Source: Streptomyces daqingensis (GTDB lineage Bacteria > Actinomycetota > Actinomycetes > Streptomycetales > Streptomycetaceae). From it: a DNA stretch of 64,000 nucleotides. The DNA is taken from contig NZ_BMMP01000016.1 in assembly GCF_014645895.1 (NCBI RefSeq), positions 110,594 through 174,593 of the forward strand, written 5' to 3'. A program made the position numbers and the translations under genes. Positions 49,714-57,608 of the stretch are shown here, one piece after another. Positions within the stretch are counted from its first letter, which is position 1. The number at the start of each line of letters is the position of its first letter. The notes under the pieces are model-generated. The model was given only the letters and a program-made list of their open reading frames with translations, was not told the origin of the DNA and made no database searches.

Positions 49714-51879
49714 TCACCCCTGACCGCCACTTCCGGGCGCGTGGCGGTGGTGGACGTAGCGGGCTTTGGTGCCGGTGCCGACCCGTACGGCGGTGCCGTC
49801 GTCGGTCCAGGACTTCAGCCAGCCGACGACCGTCTGCCGGGTGGTGCCGTACTCCTCAGCGAGCCCACGGGCGATCGCAGAGGCACCCGTGCCGTCCGGC
49901 CCGGCGGCCAGCAGCAGCGCGAGGGCTGCGTCGCGGGCGGGGTTGTCCTCGTTCGCGGACAGGTTCAACCCACCCGACGAAACCGGCGGCCCTTCCGCCG
50001 GCGGCTCGTCGCCGGGGGAGGGCGCGGTGCCGAACTGGGCGTCGATCTCGGCTCGGAACTTCGCGGTCAGCTCATCCCATTCGCGGCGAGCGTTCTCATC
50101 CGGCCCACTCGTGGGCGGCCGCTCGCCCCGGAGGGCGGAGAGGTTCAGCCCTCCCCCGCTGCCCTGCTCGTCCCGGCCAGCGGGCACCGGACCGAAGCCG
50201 CTGTCGCGCATCCATGCGGTGCGCTCCGGGTCCCAACGGCGGGCGTAGGTCTCGCCCGCGGCGCGTGCTGACTTCGCATCGAGGGTGGGGTGGCGGTCGC
50301 TGGTGGCGGCGGTGATGTCGCGGATCTGGTTGGGCAGGATCCGCCAGGCCTTGAACAGCGCGGCCGGGGACTCGGGGGTTCCCATGAACCCGGCGCCCTT
50401 GTAGGGGGCCTGATCGACTCGGAGGCCGCGGGTGCCGGGGAACATCTTGGACAGGTCCATGCCCTCGGTCTCCCCGCCCGTGAGGGCGGCGCGGACCTTC
50501 GCCTCGCGGCGGATCATCAGGTTTCCCAGCACGGAGCCGGTGGCTCCGAGGGCGGTGAGGACGGTGCGGCCGCCCATGGCGCGGGCGATGCGGATGAACT
50601 CCAGGATCTTCTCGGCGAGTTTGCGGGTGGCCCGGTCGTTGCTGACCAGGATCTCCGCGCCCTCGTCCACGACCAGTTCGATCTGCGGGATCTTTGAGTT
50701 GACCGGCAGCAGGTCTGTGTTGTGCTTGGCCAGCAGGTCCTGGTAGGCGCGCTTGCGTTCCTTCATCACCGCGATCGCCGTATCGAGCATGCGCACGGCT
50801 TCGTCGTGGGTGGAGGCGAGCCAGTCCACACCGGGCCGCATCCCGTCCACGAACGACCCGTCGCCCGCGAGGGCGGGGCCGACCCAGGGGAGGCCGGCGG
50901 ATCCGGCGTTGAGGTCGATGACCCAGGTCAGCACGTCCGTGGCGCGGGCGAACCCGGCCAGGATCGTGTGAACCATGTTCGTCTTCCCCGACCCCGTCGG
51001 ACCGACCACCAGCGCGCACTGCTCCCGCAGGTAGACGCGCACCTCCTCACCGTTGGTCCGCAGCCCCCACGGCAGCCCCGACAGCACGCTGAGCGGGCTG
51101 TAGTCGGTGGGGTAGGTGCGCTCCTCGACCAACACGTTCACGGTGGTCACGTCGATCAGGACGCGGCCTTGGTGGATGCCGGGGGAGGCGGTGGCGGTGC
51201 AGCCGTGGGGCAGCTTGGCGTCGCCGGAGAGCCGTGCGGATTCGCGTGCGATCTTGTCGTAGGTGACGCCGCCGGTGGGGAGTTCGGCGTCGATGGTGAA
51301 GCCGGTGGCGGTGGGCCACATCTCCACCGCCACCACTCGCACCGTCACGCCGCACACGCGCTGGATCCGGTCCACCCACTCCGCGGCGATCTGGCGTCGT
51401 TCGGCGGACAGTTCGCGGGCGACCTGCCGCTCGGCAGCGGCCAGGGCCTCCAGCTCGCGGGCCTCTTCGTGCAGAAGTGTCGCCCGCGCGGACGCGCCGA
51501 TGCCGACACCCAATGTGGCGAGGGAGCCGAGGGCGGTCCAGGACAGCGGGCCGGTGGTCATGGCCCAGGTCGTCCATCCGGCTCCCAGGAGCCAGGATGC
51601 GGCGCGCATGGACACGGTGCGGGCGGCGAGCTTGTCGCGGAGGCTGGTGATGGTGTGGCCGATGGCTCCGGCGGCGCCGACCGCGAGGGCCCAGGTGGGG
51701 GGCATGCCGACGGCGGCTCCGGTGGTGGCGACGGCGAACGCGCCGGTGGTGGCGGACAGGGCGCCGGTCACGGGTCCGTGCCCGGCCGCCCAGTCCCACA
51801 CCGGCCCACCGTCAGCCTTCTTCGACCTGCGGTTCTTGCTGGTCTTCGGCTTGTTGAGGTTCACGGTGGGTGCACTCAT
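49714..51879 (-). CDS. traB: FtsK/SpoIIIE-type conjugative DNA translocase (TraB/TraSA)
   Basis: The 721-residue protein moves double-stranded DNA between mycelia. Membrane helices lie within residues 35-130. The motor domain has Walker A VVGPTGSGKTN (about 291-301) and Walker B IELVVDEGAEIL (about 410). The C-terminal winged helix (ASAIARGLAEEYGTTRQTV) would recognise clt repeats. The ATG at 51879 lies one base after the stop of the upstream gene. The repeat-rich candidate clt is just downstream. Confidence 0.95.
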   Translation of the reverse strand: MSAPTVNLNKPKTSKNRRSKKADGGPVWDWAAGHGPVTGALSATTGAFAVATTGAAVGMPPTWALAVGAAGAIGHTITSLRDKLAARTVSMRAASWLLGAGWTTWAMTTGPLSWTALGSLATLGVGIGASARATLLHEEARELEALAAAERQVARELSAERRQIAAEWVDRIQRVCGVTVRVVAVEMWPTATGFTIDAELPTGGVTYDKIARESARLSGDAKLPHGCTATASPGIHQGRVLIDVTTVNVLVEERTYPTDYSPLSVLSGLPWGLRTNGEEVRVYLREQCALVVGPTGSGKTNMVHTILAGFARATDVLTWVIDLNAGSAGLPWVGPALAGDGSFVDGMRPGVDWLASTHDEAVRMLDTAIAVMKERKRAYQDLLAKHNTDLLPVNSKIPQIELVVDEGAEILVSNDRATRKLAEKILEFIRIARAMGGRTVLTALGATGSVLGNLMIRREAKVRAALTGGETEGMDLSKMFPGTRGLRVDQAPYKGAGFMGTPESPAALFKAWRILPNQIRDITAATSDRHPTLDAKSARAAGETYARRWDPERTAWMRDSGFGPVPAGRDEQGSGGGLNLSALRGERPPTSGPDENARREWDELTAKFRAEIDAQFGTAPSPGDEPPAEGPPVSSGGLNLSANEDNPARDAALALLLAAGPDGTGASAIARGLAEEYGTTRQTVVGWLKSWTDDGTAVRVGTGTKARYVHHRHAPGSGGQG

Positions 51880-51880
51880 C

Positions 51881-53362
51881 TCAGACGTTCCAGCCCTTCT
51901 CGGCATCGGTGCCGTTGCGGGGGTCCTCGTGGCGGGCGATGTCCTGCTCGTGCGCTGTGCGGAAGAGCGGGCCCATGTCCTCAGCGACCGCGACGGCGCT
52001 CATGACGGCGCCGAAGATGTCGTTGAAGCCGTCCGCGACCTGCTTCTCCAGCGGAAACTCGTGGTCGGCGCGCTCGGCGAGGATCTTCATTACGTTCGCC
52101 ACCGAGGTCAGGGCGGCGGGGATGCCTTCGACCATGGCGAGGATCTCCATGGCGTTCTCCGGGTCGTAGCTGTTCGCGGCGGACTCCATCTCCGCCGCGT
52201 AGTCCTCGAACCTGAAACCGGACACGTGCTCTCCTTCCGTCGTGTGGGGCTCGGGTGTGGCCGGCACGAGACCGGCCGGACGCTCTGCCTTCTCACCGAT
52301 GTCGTCGCTGCCGTCGTCGGCCGCTTCCGCATCGGCGGCGGCCTCCTCATCGGCCTGGTCAGCGCGGATTTGTTCGTCGCGCTCGTCCCGCTGCTGGCGG
52401 GCGGAGTCGGTCAGGCTCCAGTAGAGGCGGCGGCCGGGGTATTGCAGCCAGCGCCAGCCGAGCTTCCGTCCCAGCGGGGTGGTGACCAGGCCGACGACAC
52501 CGAGGGCGCTGGCCAGCAACGCGGCCACCAGACACCGTCCCTGGAATCGGGCGGCAGAGCGCCACAGCGCCCGACGGGCGCGCTTCTTCGCGGGGGCCTT
52601 GCGCACGTTCGCGCGCTGGTCAGCGACCTTCCCGGCATTGCGTCGGTCCCGTTCCTTGCGGGCCTTGTCCACAGCCGCGCTGCAGGCCTTCCCCGCCCCG
52701 CGCAGTCCCTTGCCCAGGCCGCGGCCGATCGGCCCCCGCCCGGCCAGGGAGGCGTTCCTGGCGCGGGACTTGGCGTCGCGGCGAGCGTCCGCTGCAGAGC
52801 GGCGGGCCGCGTTGGTGGCCGTGCGGCGCTGAGCACGCGACGGCGCGTTCTTCCGCTGCGCGTCCCGCAGGGCCTTGACCTGCCCCACACGACCCCGCGA
52901 CCTGCCCGAACCAACCGACGAGCGCGAGGACTTACCCAGCCCACCAGCAGCCTTTCCCCGACTCCCGCCGGGCTTGCGGCCGGACGTGCCGAGCGTCGAG
53001 GCACTGCGCTGGCGCGGCACCCGGCCACCAGCACCCTTCCGGGCCTGGGAGTTGGTGCCCGTGCGGGCCTGCGTCTTCGTGCGGTTGCGGCGGGCACGGG
53101 TCGCGGCGGCGGTGCCGAGGACGGCGGCGCCGGTCGCGGCGACCGCAAGCGCGGCCGGACCACCCACCAGCGCAGCCGAACCCAGCAGCGACGCGGTGGC
53201 GTTGGTGCCGGTCAGCGCGAGCGGCACGACCGGCCAGCCGCCCGGTGTGTGCTCCACCACCGTCGTATCCGAGGCGGGTGTCGTGTCGGGAGGCTGCGGC
53301 GGAGGGTCGGTCGCCGGTGCGGCCTCGGGGGCCTCTACCGGCTTCATCGTGGTGTCCGTCAT
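51881..53362 (-). CDS. AICE spread-type membrane protein, basic/acidic
   Basis: The 493-residue protein has a Pro/Thr-rich N-terminus, a hydrophobic segment near 50-85, a very basic region of about 190 residues (Arg, Lys, Ala, Gly), a second hydrophobic segment near 285-305, and an acidic Ala/Asp/Glu-rich segment followed by a globular C-terminus of about 100 residues. The basic part may bind DNA. It is directly upstream of traB (one base between stop and start), so the two products probably act together in transfer or spread. I do not recognise a named domain. Confidence 0.75.
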   Translation of the reverse strand: MTDTTMKPVEAPEAAPATDPPPQPPDTTPASDTTVVEHTPGGWPVVPLALTGTNATASLLGSAALVGGPAALAVAATGAAVLGTAAATRARRNRTKTQARTGTNSQARKGAGGRVPRQRSASTLGTSGRKPGGSRGKAAGGLGKSSRSSVGSGRSRGRVGQVKALRDAQRKNAPSRAQRRTATNAARRSAADARRDAKSRARNASLAGRGPIGRGLGKGLRGAGKACSAAVDKARKERDRRNAGKVADQRANVRKAPAKKRARRALWRSAARFQGRCLVAALLASALGVVGLVTTPLGRKLGWRWLQYPGRRLYWSLTDSARQQRDERDEQIRADQADEEAAADAEAADDGSDDIGEKAERPAGLVPATPEPHTTEGEHVSGFRFEDYAAEMESAANSYDPENAMEILAMVEGIPAALTSVANVMKILAERADHEFPLEKQVADGFNDIFGAVMSAVAVAEDMGPLFRTAHEQDIARHEDPRNGTDAEKGWNV

Positions 53363-53394
53363 CCTGGTGGTGCTCCCTTCATGGGTGTGAAAGA

Positions 53395-53433
53395 GCGCCC
53401 CCGGCCGGGCCCTGGAAAGCGGGCCGGGGGCGC
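53395..53433 (-). terminator. intercistronic hairpin in the transfer operon
   Basis: A 12-bp stem pairs 53395-53406 (GCGCCCCCGGCC) with 53422-53433 around a 15-base loop. It lies 13 bases past the stop of the 83-residue protein gene and may attenuate transcription of the traB part. Confidence 0.65.
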
Positions 53434-53446
53434 ACTAATGAGCAGG

Positions 53447-53698
53447 TCAGAGGCGATTGGGTTCGAGGGAGAAGAACGTGACGTTGCCGCCCCGCATCTC
53501 CGGGCGGTGGTTGCACATCTCCTCCATCGCCCAGGTGAAGGCGTCCTGGCGGCTGACGCCGTCGGGAAGCGTGGCGGTCCCGTGCGAGGTCTGAACGGCG
53601 AAGCCACGGTCCACCGGCTTTTGGACCGTGAGCACGTAGAAGTACTCGCTCTGCTTCTGCGTCGCGGTGCTGCAGCGCTCGGATTCGGTGTGTGCCAT
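53447..53698 (-). CDS. small conserved AICE protein
   Basis: The 83-residue protein starts at the ATG at 53698, preceded by GGAGG. It begins MAHTESERCS and has a compact alpha/beta composition (EYFYVLTVQKP, TWAMEEMCNHRPEM, VTFFSLEPN). It reads like a small dimeric domain, but I do not recognise the family. Coupling to its neighbours is loose (14 bases). Confidence 0.7.
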   Translation of the reverse strand: MAHTESERCSTATQKQSEYFYVLTVQKPVDRGFAVQTSHGTATLPDGVSRQDAFTWAMEEMCNHRPEMRGGNVTFFSLEPNRL

Positions 53699-53712
53699 TG
53701 CGTTCCTCCAGG

Positions 53713-54090
53713 TCAGGCAGCGAGTGACATCGGGTCGGCACACGGCACGCAGGTGCCGAGTGAGGTCGGGATGGTGTAGCCGCGGTCCAGGCCGCAGCCG
53801 GGACAGATACGGCGGGCGGCAAGGGCCTTTGCCAGTGCCGCCCACCTGCCGGGCGTCATCTCACGCACCGGCAGCGCTCGTTCAAGGCGGTAGAGGTAGG
53901 CCACCCGGACACCGGACTGGTAGCGGCGCGAGCGCCACATGACCTGTCCGGCGACCGGCTGACCACCCGGCCGAAGCCCCTTGGCCCGTAACTGACGGCG
54001 CGTGGCGAGACCCTCGGGGGCGAGCCGCCAGGGGTAGGTGGGCATCCCGTACCGCGCGCCGGTCGGGTCGTAGAACCGCGCAACAGCCAT
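53713..54090 (-). CDS. RRQRL-type zinc-binding AICE protein
   Basis: The 125-residue protein contains the segment ATRRQLRAKGLRPGGQ, close to the RRQRL motif that names a family common in Streptomyces AICEs and plasmids, and a C-terminal zinc-type pair CPGC-CVPC. The ATG overlaps the stop of the upstream gene as TGATG. It probably binds nucleic acid and supports transfer; the exact role is not known. Confidence 0.75.
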   Translation of the reverse strand: MAVARFYDPTGARYGMPTYPWRLAPEGLATRRQLRAKGLRPGGQPVAGQVMWRSRRYQSGVRVAYLYRLERALPVREMTPGRWAALAKALAARRICPGCGLDRGYTIPTSLGTCVPCADPMSLAA

Positions 54091-55772
54091 CACGAGACAC
54101 CCGTCAGAGCGCCGTCATGGGTGGGGTGCGCGGCAGCGCGCGGCGGGCGCGCGGCAAGCTGCGCGGCGCGCGCGGCACGGAACTCCCGCAGCCAGTTCCG
54201 CGCGTTCCCACCATCCACACCGAACCGGTCCGCCAGCTCGCCGGCGGTCGGCTCGATGCTGCCGCCGGAGTGCTGGAGCACGTTCTGGTAGTGCTCCCAT
54301 CCGGCCTGCTTGGCCTCCGAACGGAACAACGGCCCCTCACCACCCGCGGCCCCCTCGGGGGCGCCGGCGGCGTGCGGGGCGAGGTCCCCGGCCAGCCGCT
54401 CCCGCAGCAGTTCAGCCTCCCGAACCTGCGTGCTGAGCTGCGCCAATGCCGCCTCCTGCTGTTGTGCGGCCTGTTCGGCGTTGCGGGCTCGGGAGGTGAG
54501 ATCGGTCAGTGTCTGCTGAGCCTTGCGCGCCTCCTGCTGGAGGTGATCCAGCTCCCTCCGTGCGCGCTCGTGGGCGCCGTTCAATTCCTGCTGCGCGGCG
54601 CCGCTGGCGGTTGCCGCGCGCTGCCGCGCGGTGTTCTCCTCCTCCCGCGCGTCTGCCGCGCGCTGCCGCGCAGCCTCCGCCTCGCCCACTGCCTTCTCGA
54701 TCTCCTCACGGAGGGATTCGAGGTGTTCCTGCGCGGCTTCGGTGGCCTCCTCCGCGCGCTGCCGCGCGGCCTCTGCCTCCTGCCGCGCGCTTTCCGCGCG
54801 CTTCCGCGCAGCCTCTGCCTGCTCCGCGCGGGAGGAGGCTTCGGCGTGCTCGGCAGCCTCTGTGACCGCGAGCCCTTCGAGGAGTTCCAGGACCGTTGTG
54901 GGGTTGGCGTAGTCGAGCTGGGCGACGTCGTCCGCGCGGGTCAGGGCCGCGAGGCGGCGGACCATGGCCAGGGCCTGTCCGCGGTCGGTTGCCACGTCGG
55001 CCTTGTCCAGAGCCTTCTGCGACTTCCGCCGACGGCGTGCCACCCGCCGCTGCCCACGCCCGGCACCGGCCCCCGGGGCGGTGAGGGCGAGGCGCAGGCG
55101 GTAGACGCGGCGTGCGGCCTTCTGCGCCCGCGCCGCACGAGCGATCCCGCTCGCGGACTGGCCAGGGTCCAGACCGAGGGAGGCGAAGAGGCCAGCCCAG
55201 GCGTGCTGCCAGATCAGCAGCAGCAGCCGCATCGGCCCCGGCCGGCCACCCTCCTTCACTTCACGATTCTTGTCGGTGCGGTGGAGCTTGGAGCGCAGCT
55301 GAAGCTCGATCAGCCACGTCGCCAGCGGCGGAATGGCCGCCATGACGGGCCGTGCCCACCAGTTCGGGGCGTGCACGGCGTTCATCAGCGACGAGAAGCC
55401 CACGAGGGTCCAGGCGGTGCGGTGCATCAGCCGCAGCTCATCCGTCCATCCGACCTTGGGGTCGGCGGCGCGGTAGAGCATGACCAGCAGCGTCATCTCC
55501 GCCGCGTCGAACACGGCGATGAACGCCACTGCCAGCCACGGCGAGAGCTCCGCGGTGTCGCGGGCGAAGCCCCACAGGCCATGCACCGAGACCGCGACGC
55601 CGCCCAGGGCGACGATGGCCTGCGGGCCGATGCCCGCCAGCCACGGCGTCTTGCCCCGCCTGCGGGCGATCAGCGTGATCCCGGCCGCGAGGACCAGAAA
55701 GGTGACCGCTGTGGCAACGAGAAGGGGCAGCCACCCGGGCTGCCCCTGCATAAGACTCCTCAGCAGTTCCAT
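54090..55772 (-). CDS. DUF2637 membrane protein with long coiled coil and HTH tail
   Basis: The 561-residue protein has four to five membrane helices in the first 165 residues (DUF2637 pattern), a basic cytoplasmic region, a coiled coil of about 150 residues (Ala/Glu/Arg heptads, around 315-470), and a C-terminal helix-turn-helix-like segment (ELADRFGVDGGNARNWLREF). It is a candidate for linking DNA to the membrane during transfer. The start overlaps the upstream stop (TGATG). Repeated GCGCTGCCGCGC blocks in the coding DNA reflect the coiled coil. Confidence 0.85.
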   Translation of the reverse strand: MELLRSLMQGQPGWLPLLVATAVTFLVLAAGITLIARRRGKTPWLAGIGPQAIVALGGVAVSVHGLWGFARDTAELSPWLAVAFIAVFDAAEMTLLVMLYRAADPKVGWTDELRLMHRTAWTLVGFSSLMNAVHAPNWWARPVMAAIPPLATWLIELQLRSKLHRTDKNREVKEGGRPGPMRLLLLIWQHAWAGLFASLGLDPGQSASGIARAARAQKAARRVYRLRLALTAPGAGAGRGQRRVARRRRKSQKALDKADVATDRGQALAMVRRLAALTRADDVAQLDYANPTTVLELLEGLAVTEAAEHAEASSRAEQAEAARKRAESARQEAEAARQRAEEATEAAQEHLESLREEIEKAVGEAEAARQRAADAREEENTARQRAATASGAAQQELNGAHERARRELDHLQQEARKAQQTLTDLTSRARNAEQAAQQQEAALAQLSTQVREAELLRERLAGDLAPHAAGAPEGAAGGEGPLFRSEAKQAGWEHYQNVLQHSGGSIEPTAGELADRFGVDGGNARNWLREFRAARAAQLAARPPRAAAHPTHDGALTGVS

Positions 55773-56245
55773 CACGGTGTGCCTCCCGTCTGCTCGGGAC
55801 GGACGCACGCGTGGGCGATACCCCAGGGCGACGGCGCCAGCGGCCTTTCCTTCGGGACGGTGGACCAGCCTTCGGGGTCGGCACCGTTGCGGGCGGCTGC
55901 GGCTTTGGCTGCCTCCTGGCTGGTGTGGAGGCTGTGGATCTCGCCGAAGCGCGTCAGGACGTACACGCACTTCGGCCGGGCTTCGGCCTGGCGGACTTCC
56001 TCCACCAGCTCCTCAACCTCGGCCCGGAGCTTGGTGTTGGCGCTCTCGGCCACCTCGCGTGCGAAGTCAGCACCCGAGAGCTGCTTCTCCAGCTGCACAC
56101 GTTCGCCGGCCAGCCGCACCTGAGTGGCGACCTCACGGTCCAGGGCCTGCTGAGCCTGCGCCTCGGCGGTGTCGGCCTGCTCGCGCAGGCGGTTGCGTTC
56201 GGACTCCATCTCCGCCAGGCGGCGGGAGGTGACGATGCGGATCAT
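55772..56245 (-). CDS. AICE coiled-coil protein
   Basis: The 157-residue protein starts at the ATG at 56245, preceded by AGGGGGAA. Residues 5-95 form a coiled coil (RRLAEMESERNRLREQAD and later heptads), followed by a small C-terminal domain with CVYVLTRFGEIHSLHTS. It may pair with the DUF2637 protein encoded immediately downstream, with which it overlaps. Family unknown to me. Confidence 0.75.
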   Translation of the reverse strand: MIRIVTSRRLAEMESERNRLREQADTAEAQAQQALDREVATQVRLAGERVQLEKQLSGADFAREVAESANTKLRAEVEELVEEVRQAEARPKCVYVLTRFGEIHSLHTSQEAAKAAAARNGADPEGWSTVPKERPLAPSPWGIAHACVRPEQTGGTP

Positions 56246-56303
56246 GCGGGATTCCCCCTCTGGGCGGGACGGGTCAGGGAGTCGGGTAAGGGCGTCGCGA
56301 CGC

Positions 56304-56525
56304 CTACCTGCATGTGCAGCACCTCCGCCGGGAGCGCGTCCGACGCCGGGGCGACGGGTGCACGGTCCAGGCCGCCCAGGCCAGGCCGCCGGCCACCAGC
56401 GCGGCACCGACGTGCTCGTGGGCGAAGGCGACCACGGCGACGAGGGTGAAGCCCCAGCGGAACAGCGGGCCGGACAGCCCGGCCAGGGGGCCGCGAGGGC
56501 GGCAGCGGCGCACCGGGCGGGCCAT
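56304..56525 (-). CDS. small single-pass AICE membrane protein
   Basis: The 73-residue protein has a basic N-terminus, a hydrophobic region at about 21-53 that may cross the membrane once or twice, and a very basic C-terminus ending CCTCR. Its ATG overlaps the stop of the upstream DUF6284 gene (TGATG). It is similar in size and plan to the small Spd proteins of pSAM2-like elements. Confidence 0.65.
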   Translation of the reverse strand: MARPVRRCRPRGPLAGLSGPLFRWGFTLVAVVAFAHEHVGAALVAGGLAWAAWTVHPSPRRRTRSRRRCCTCR

Positions 56526-56785
56526 CAGGCCACCTCCCCAGTGCCGGCAGCGAGCTTGCGCAGTCGCGTCCGGTTGGCCACCTTCAGGCGGGCGGCGAGC
56601 ACTTCGCGGTGGGCGCGGCGCACACGGCGCTCGGACCACGGCGCAGCGGGCTGGTCCAGCAGGCTGATCTCGACGTCGAGCAGCTCGGCTTCGGCCTGCA
56701 CGATCGGCAGTTCGGCTTCGAGTGCCTCGAGTTCGGCGTCGGTGGGGCCGTCTTCGAGGTCGCGTACGGCGGTCAGGGTGGACAT
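56525..56785 (-). CDS. DUF6284 family protein
   Basis: The 86-residue protein starts at the ATG at 56785 with GGAGG upstream. It is acidic in the first half (ELEALEAELPIVQAEAELLD) and basic later (RRVRRAHREVLAARLKV), with the helical-hairpin pattern of DUF6284, a family of small proteins in Streptomyces AICEs. It is translationally coupled to the gene that follows. No biochemical role is known. Confidence 0.75.
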   Translation of the reverse strand: MSTLTAVRDLEDGPTDAELEALEAELPIVQAEAELLDVEISLLDQPAAPWSERRVRRAHREVLAARLKVANRTRLRKLAAGTGEVA

Positions 56786-56825
56786 GGAGTGCCTCCAAAG
56801 GGCTGTGAGAAGGGCAAGTGCGCCG

Positions 56826-56862
56826 GGGTGGCGGGCGGTCGTTGGCGGGATGACCACCACCC
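56826..56862 (-). other. conserved AICE stem-loop, copy 2 (before DUF6284 gene)
   Basis: A 9-bp stem pairs 56826-56834 with 56854-56862, with one G-U pair in the minus-strand RNA. The loop side carries GGTGGTCATCCCGCC (56844-56858), identical to copy 1. CCCTTCTCACAGCCC also recurs downstream, followed by the ribosome site of the DUF6284 gene. Confidence 0.65.
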
Positions 56863-56882
56863 ATAGGCGGGAGAGATGCTGG

Positions 56883-57167
56883 TCAGGCGGCGGTGGCCGT
56901 CTGGAAGGCGAAGGGCTGGAGCATCTGGGCTCGGCGGTAGACCTCGATGGCGGCGCCCGTGTGGCCGGGTGAGGGATACACCCGGGGGCGCACGAGGGAG
57001 GCGTAGAGCACGGCGGCGTGGTGGACGCAGCCGGTGGCCTCGCTGCCGTGCTGGTCGATCACCCGCACGACAGCGCGGGGGCCCTCGCAGCGGCTGGCGT
57101 CGTCGCGGTGTGCGGCGGCGCAGCGGGGGGTGAGAGTCAGGAGTGCAGGTGCAAGGGGCGTGGCCAT
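56883..57167 (-). CDS. small AICE protein with Cys/His pairs
   Basis: The 94-residue protein starts at the ATG at 57167, preceded by GGAG. Cysteines at LTPRCAAAHRDDASRC and later GCVHHAAVLY could form a metal site. The C-terminal part is mixed alpha/beta. It is flanked by stem-loop copies 2 and 3. The family is not known to me. Confidence 0.7.
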   Translation of the reverse strand: MATPLAPALLTLTPRCAAAHRDDASRCEGPRAVVRVIDQHGSEATGCVHHAAVLYASLVRPRVYPSPGHTGAAIEVYRRAQMLQPFAFQTATAA

Positions 57168-57206
57168 GACGTATCTCCGGTTTCGTGGGAAGGGCTGGAA
57201 GAAACG

Positions 57207-57261
57207 CCGCTGCCGGCGGGCGCGTAGTGGCGTCATCTGGCGGGATGACCACCGGCAGCGG
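57207..57261 (-). other. conserved AICE stem-loop, copy 3
   Basis: A perfect 10-bp stem (CCGCTGCCGG, 57207-57216, with 57252-57261) surrounds the same GGTGGTCATCCCGCC sequence (57239-57253). It lies upstream of the 94-residue protein gene. The downstream spacer has CAGCCCTTCCCA, a weaker form of the conserved tail. Confidence 0.65.
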
Positions 57262-57300
57262 TGTTGGGTGGAGCTGCAACGGGCTGTACGGCTCCCCTCA

Positions 57301-57325
57301 CCGCCCGCCCCGGGAGGGCGGGCGG
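57301..57325 (-). terminator. hairpin after the 31-residue protein gene
   Basis: A perfect 10-bp stem (CCGCCCGCCC, 57301-57310, with 57316-57325) closes a 5-base loop. It lies 12 bases beyond the small gene's stop. Confidence 0.7.
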
Positions 57326-57337
57326 ATCGGGCAGCGG

Positions 57338-57433
57338 TCAGCCGCGCTTGGCGCGGGCGTCCTGCTGGCTTTGCTTGTTGCGCTCGTCGTTGCGGCGGTC
57401 CAGTTCAGCGCGGCGTTCCTGGTCGTTGGCCAT
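57338..57433 (-). CDS. 31-residue charged protein
   Basis: The frame reads MANDQERRAELDRRNDERN and continues to a basic end. It is almost entirely charged and helical. Its ATG overlaps the upstream stop as TAATG, and a terminator hairpin follows. Coupling and hairpin support translation, but the protein is so short that it could be only a leader. Confidence 0.5.
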   Translation of the reverse strand: MANDQERRAELDRRNDERNKQSQQDARAKRG

Positions 57434-57585
57434 TACGCCACCGCCAGCCGGGTGGGGTGACCGGGGACGCGTTCGGGTAGTTGCGGTTGCCCGTCGGCCC
57501 GCTTGTCACCGCGGTCGTGCCGCGAGTCGTCGCTGCCGCCGGCGGCGCTGACGGCAGCTAAGGAGCGTGCCATGCTGTTGATCAC
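57433..57585 (-). CDS. first gene of the AICE accessory/transfer operon, 50-residue protein
   Basis: The frame starts at a GTG with AGGAGG four bases upstream (MINSMARSLAAVSA). The rest is polar and charged, rich in Asp, Arg and Gly. Its stop overlaps the next start (TAATG). It is the first frame after the control region and may be mostly regulatory. Confidence 0.5.
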   Translation of the reverse strand: MINSMARSLAAVSAAGGSDDSRHDRGDKRADGQPQLPERVPGHPTRLAVA

Positions 57586-57608
57586 AGGTCCTCCTACACA
57601 GGTCCTGT
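57584..57608. promoter_or_regulatory. operator-like repeats at the operon start
   Basis: ACAGGTCCT occurs twice, at 57584-57592 and 57598-57606, and the second copy extends to the perfect palindrome ACAGGTCCTGT (57598-57608). The sites cover the ribosome-binding region of the first operon gene, where a repressor would block expression. The GntR regulator encoded across the gap is a candidate. Confidence 0.4.
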
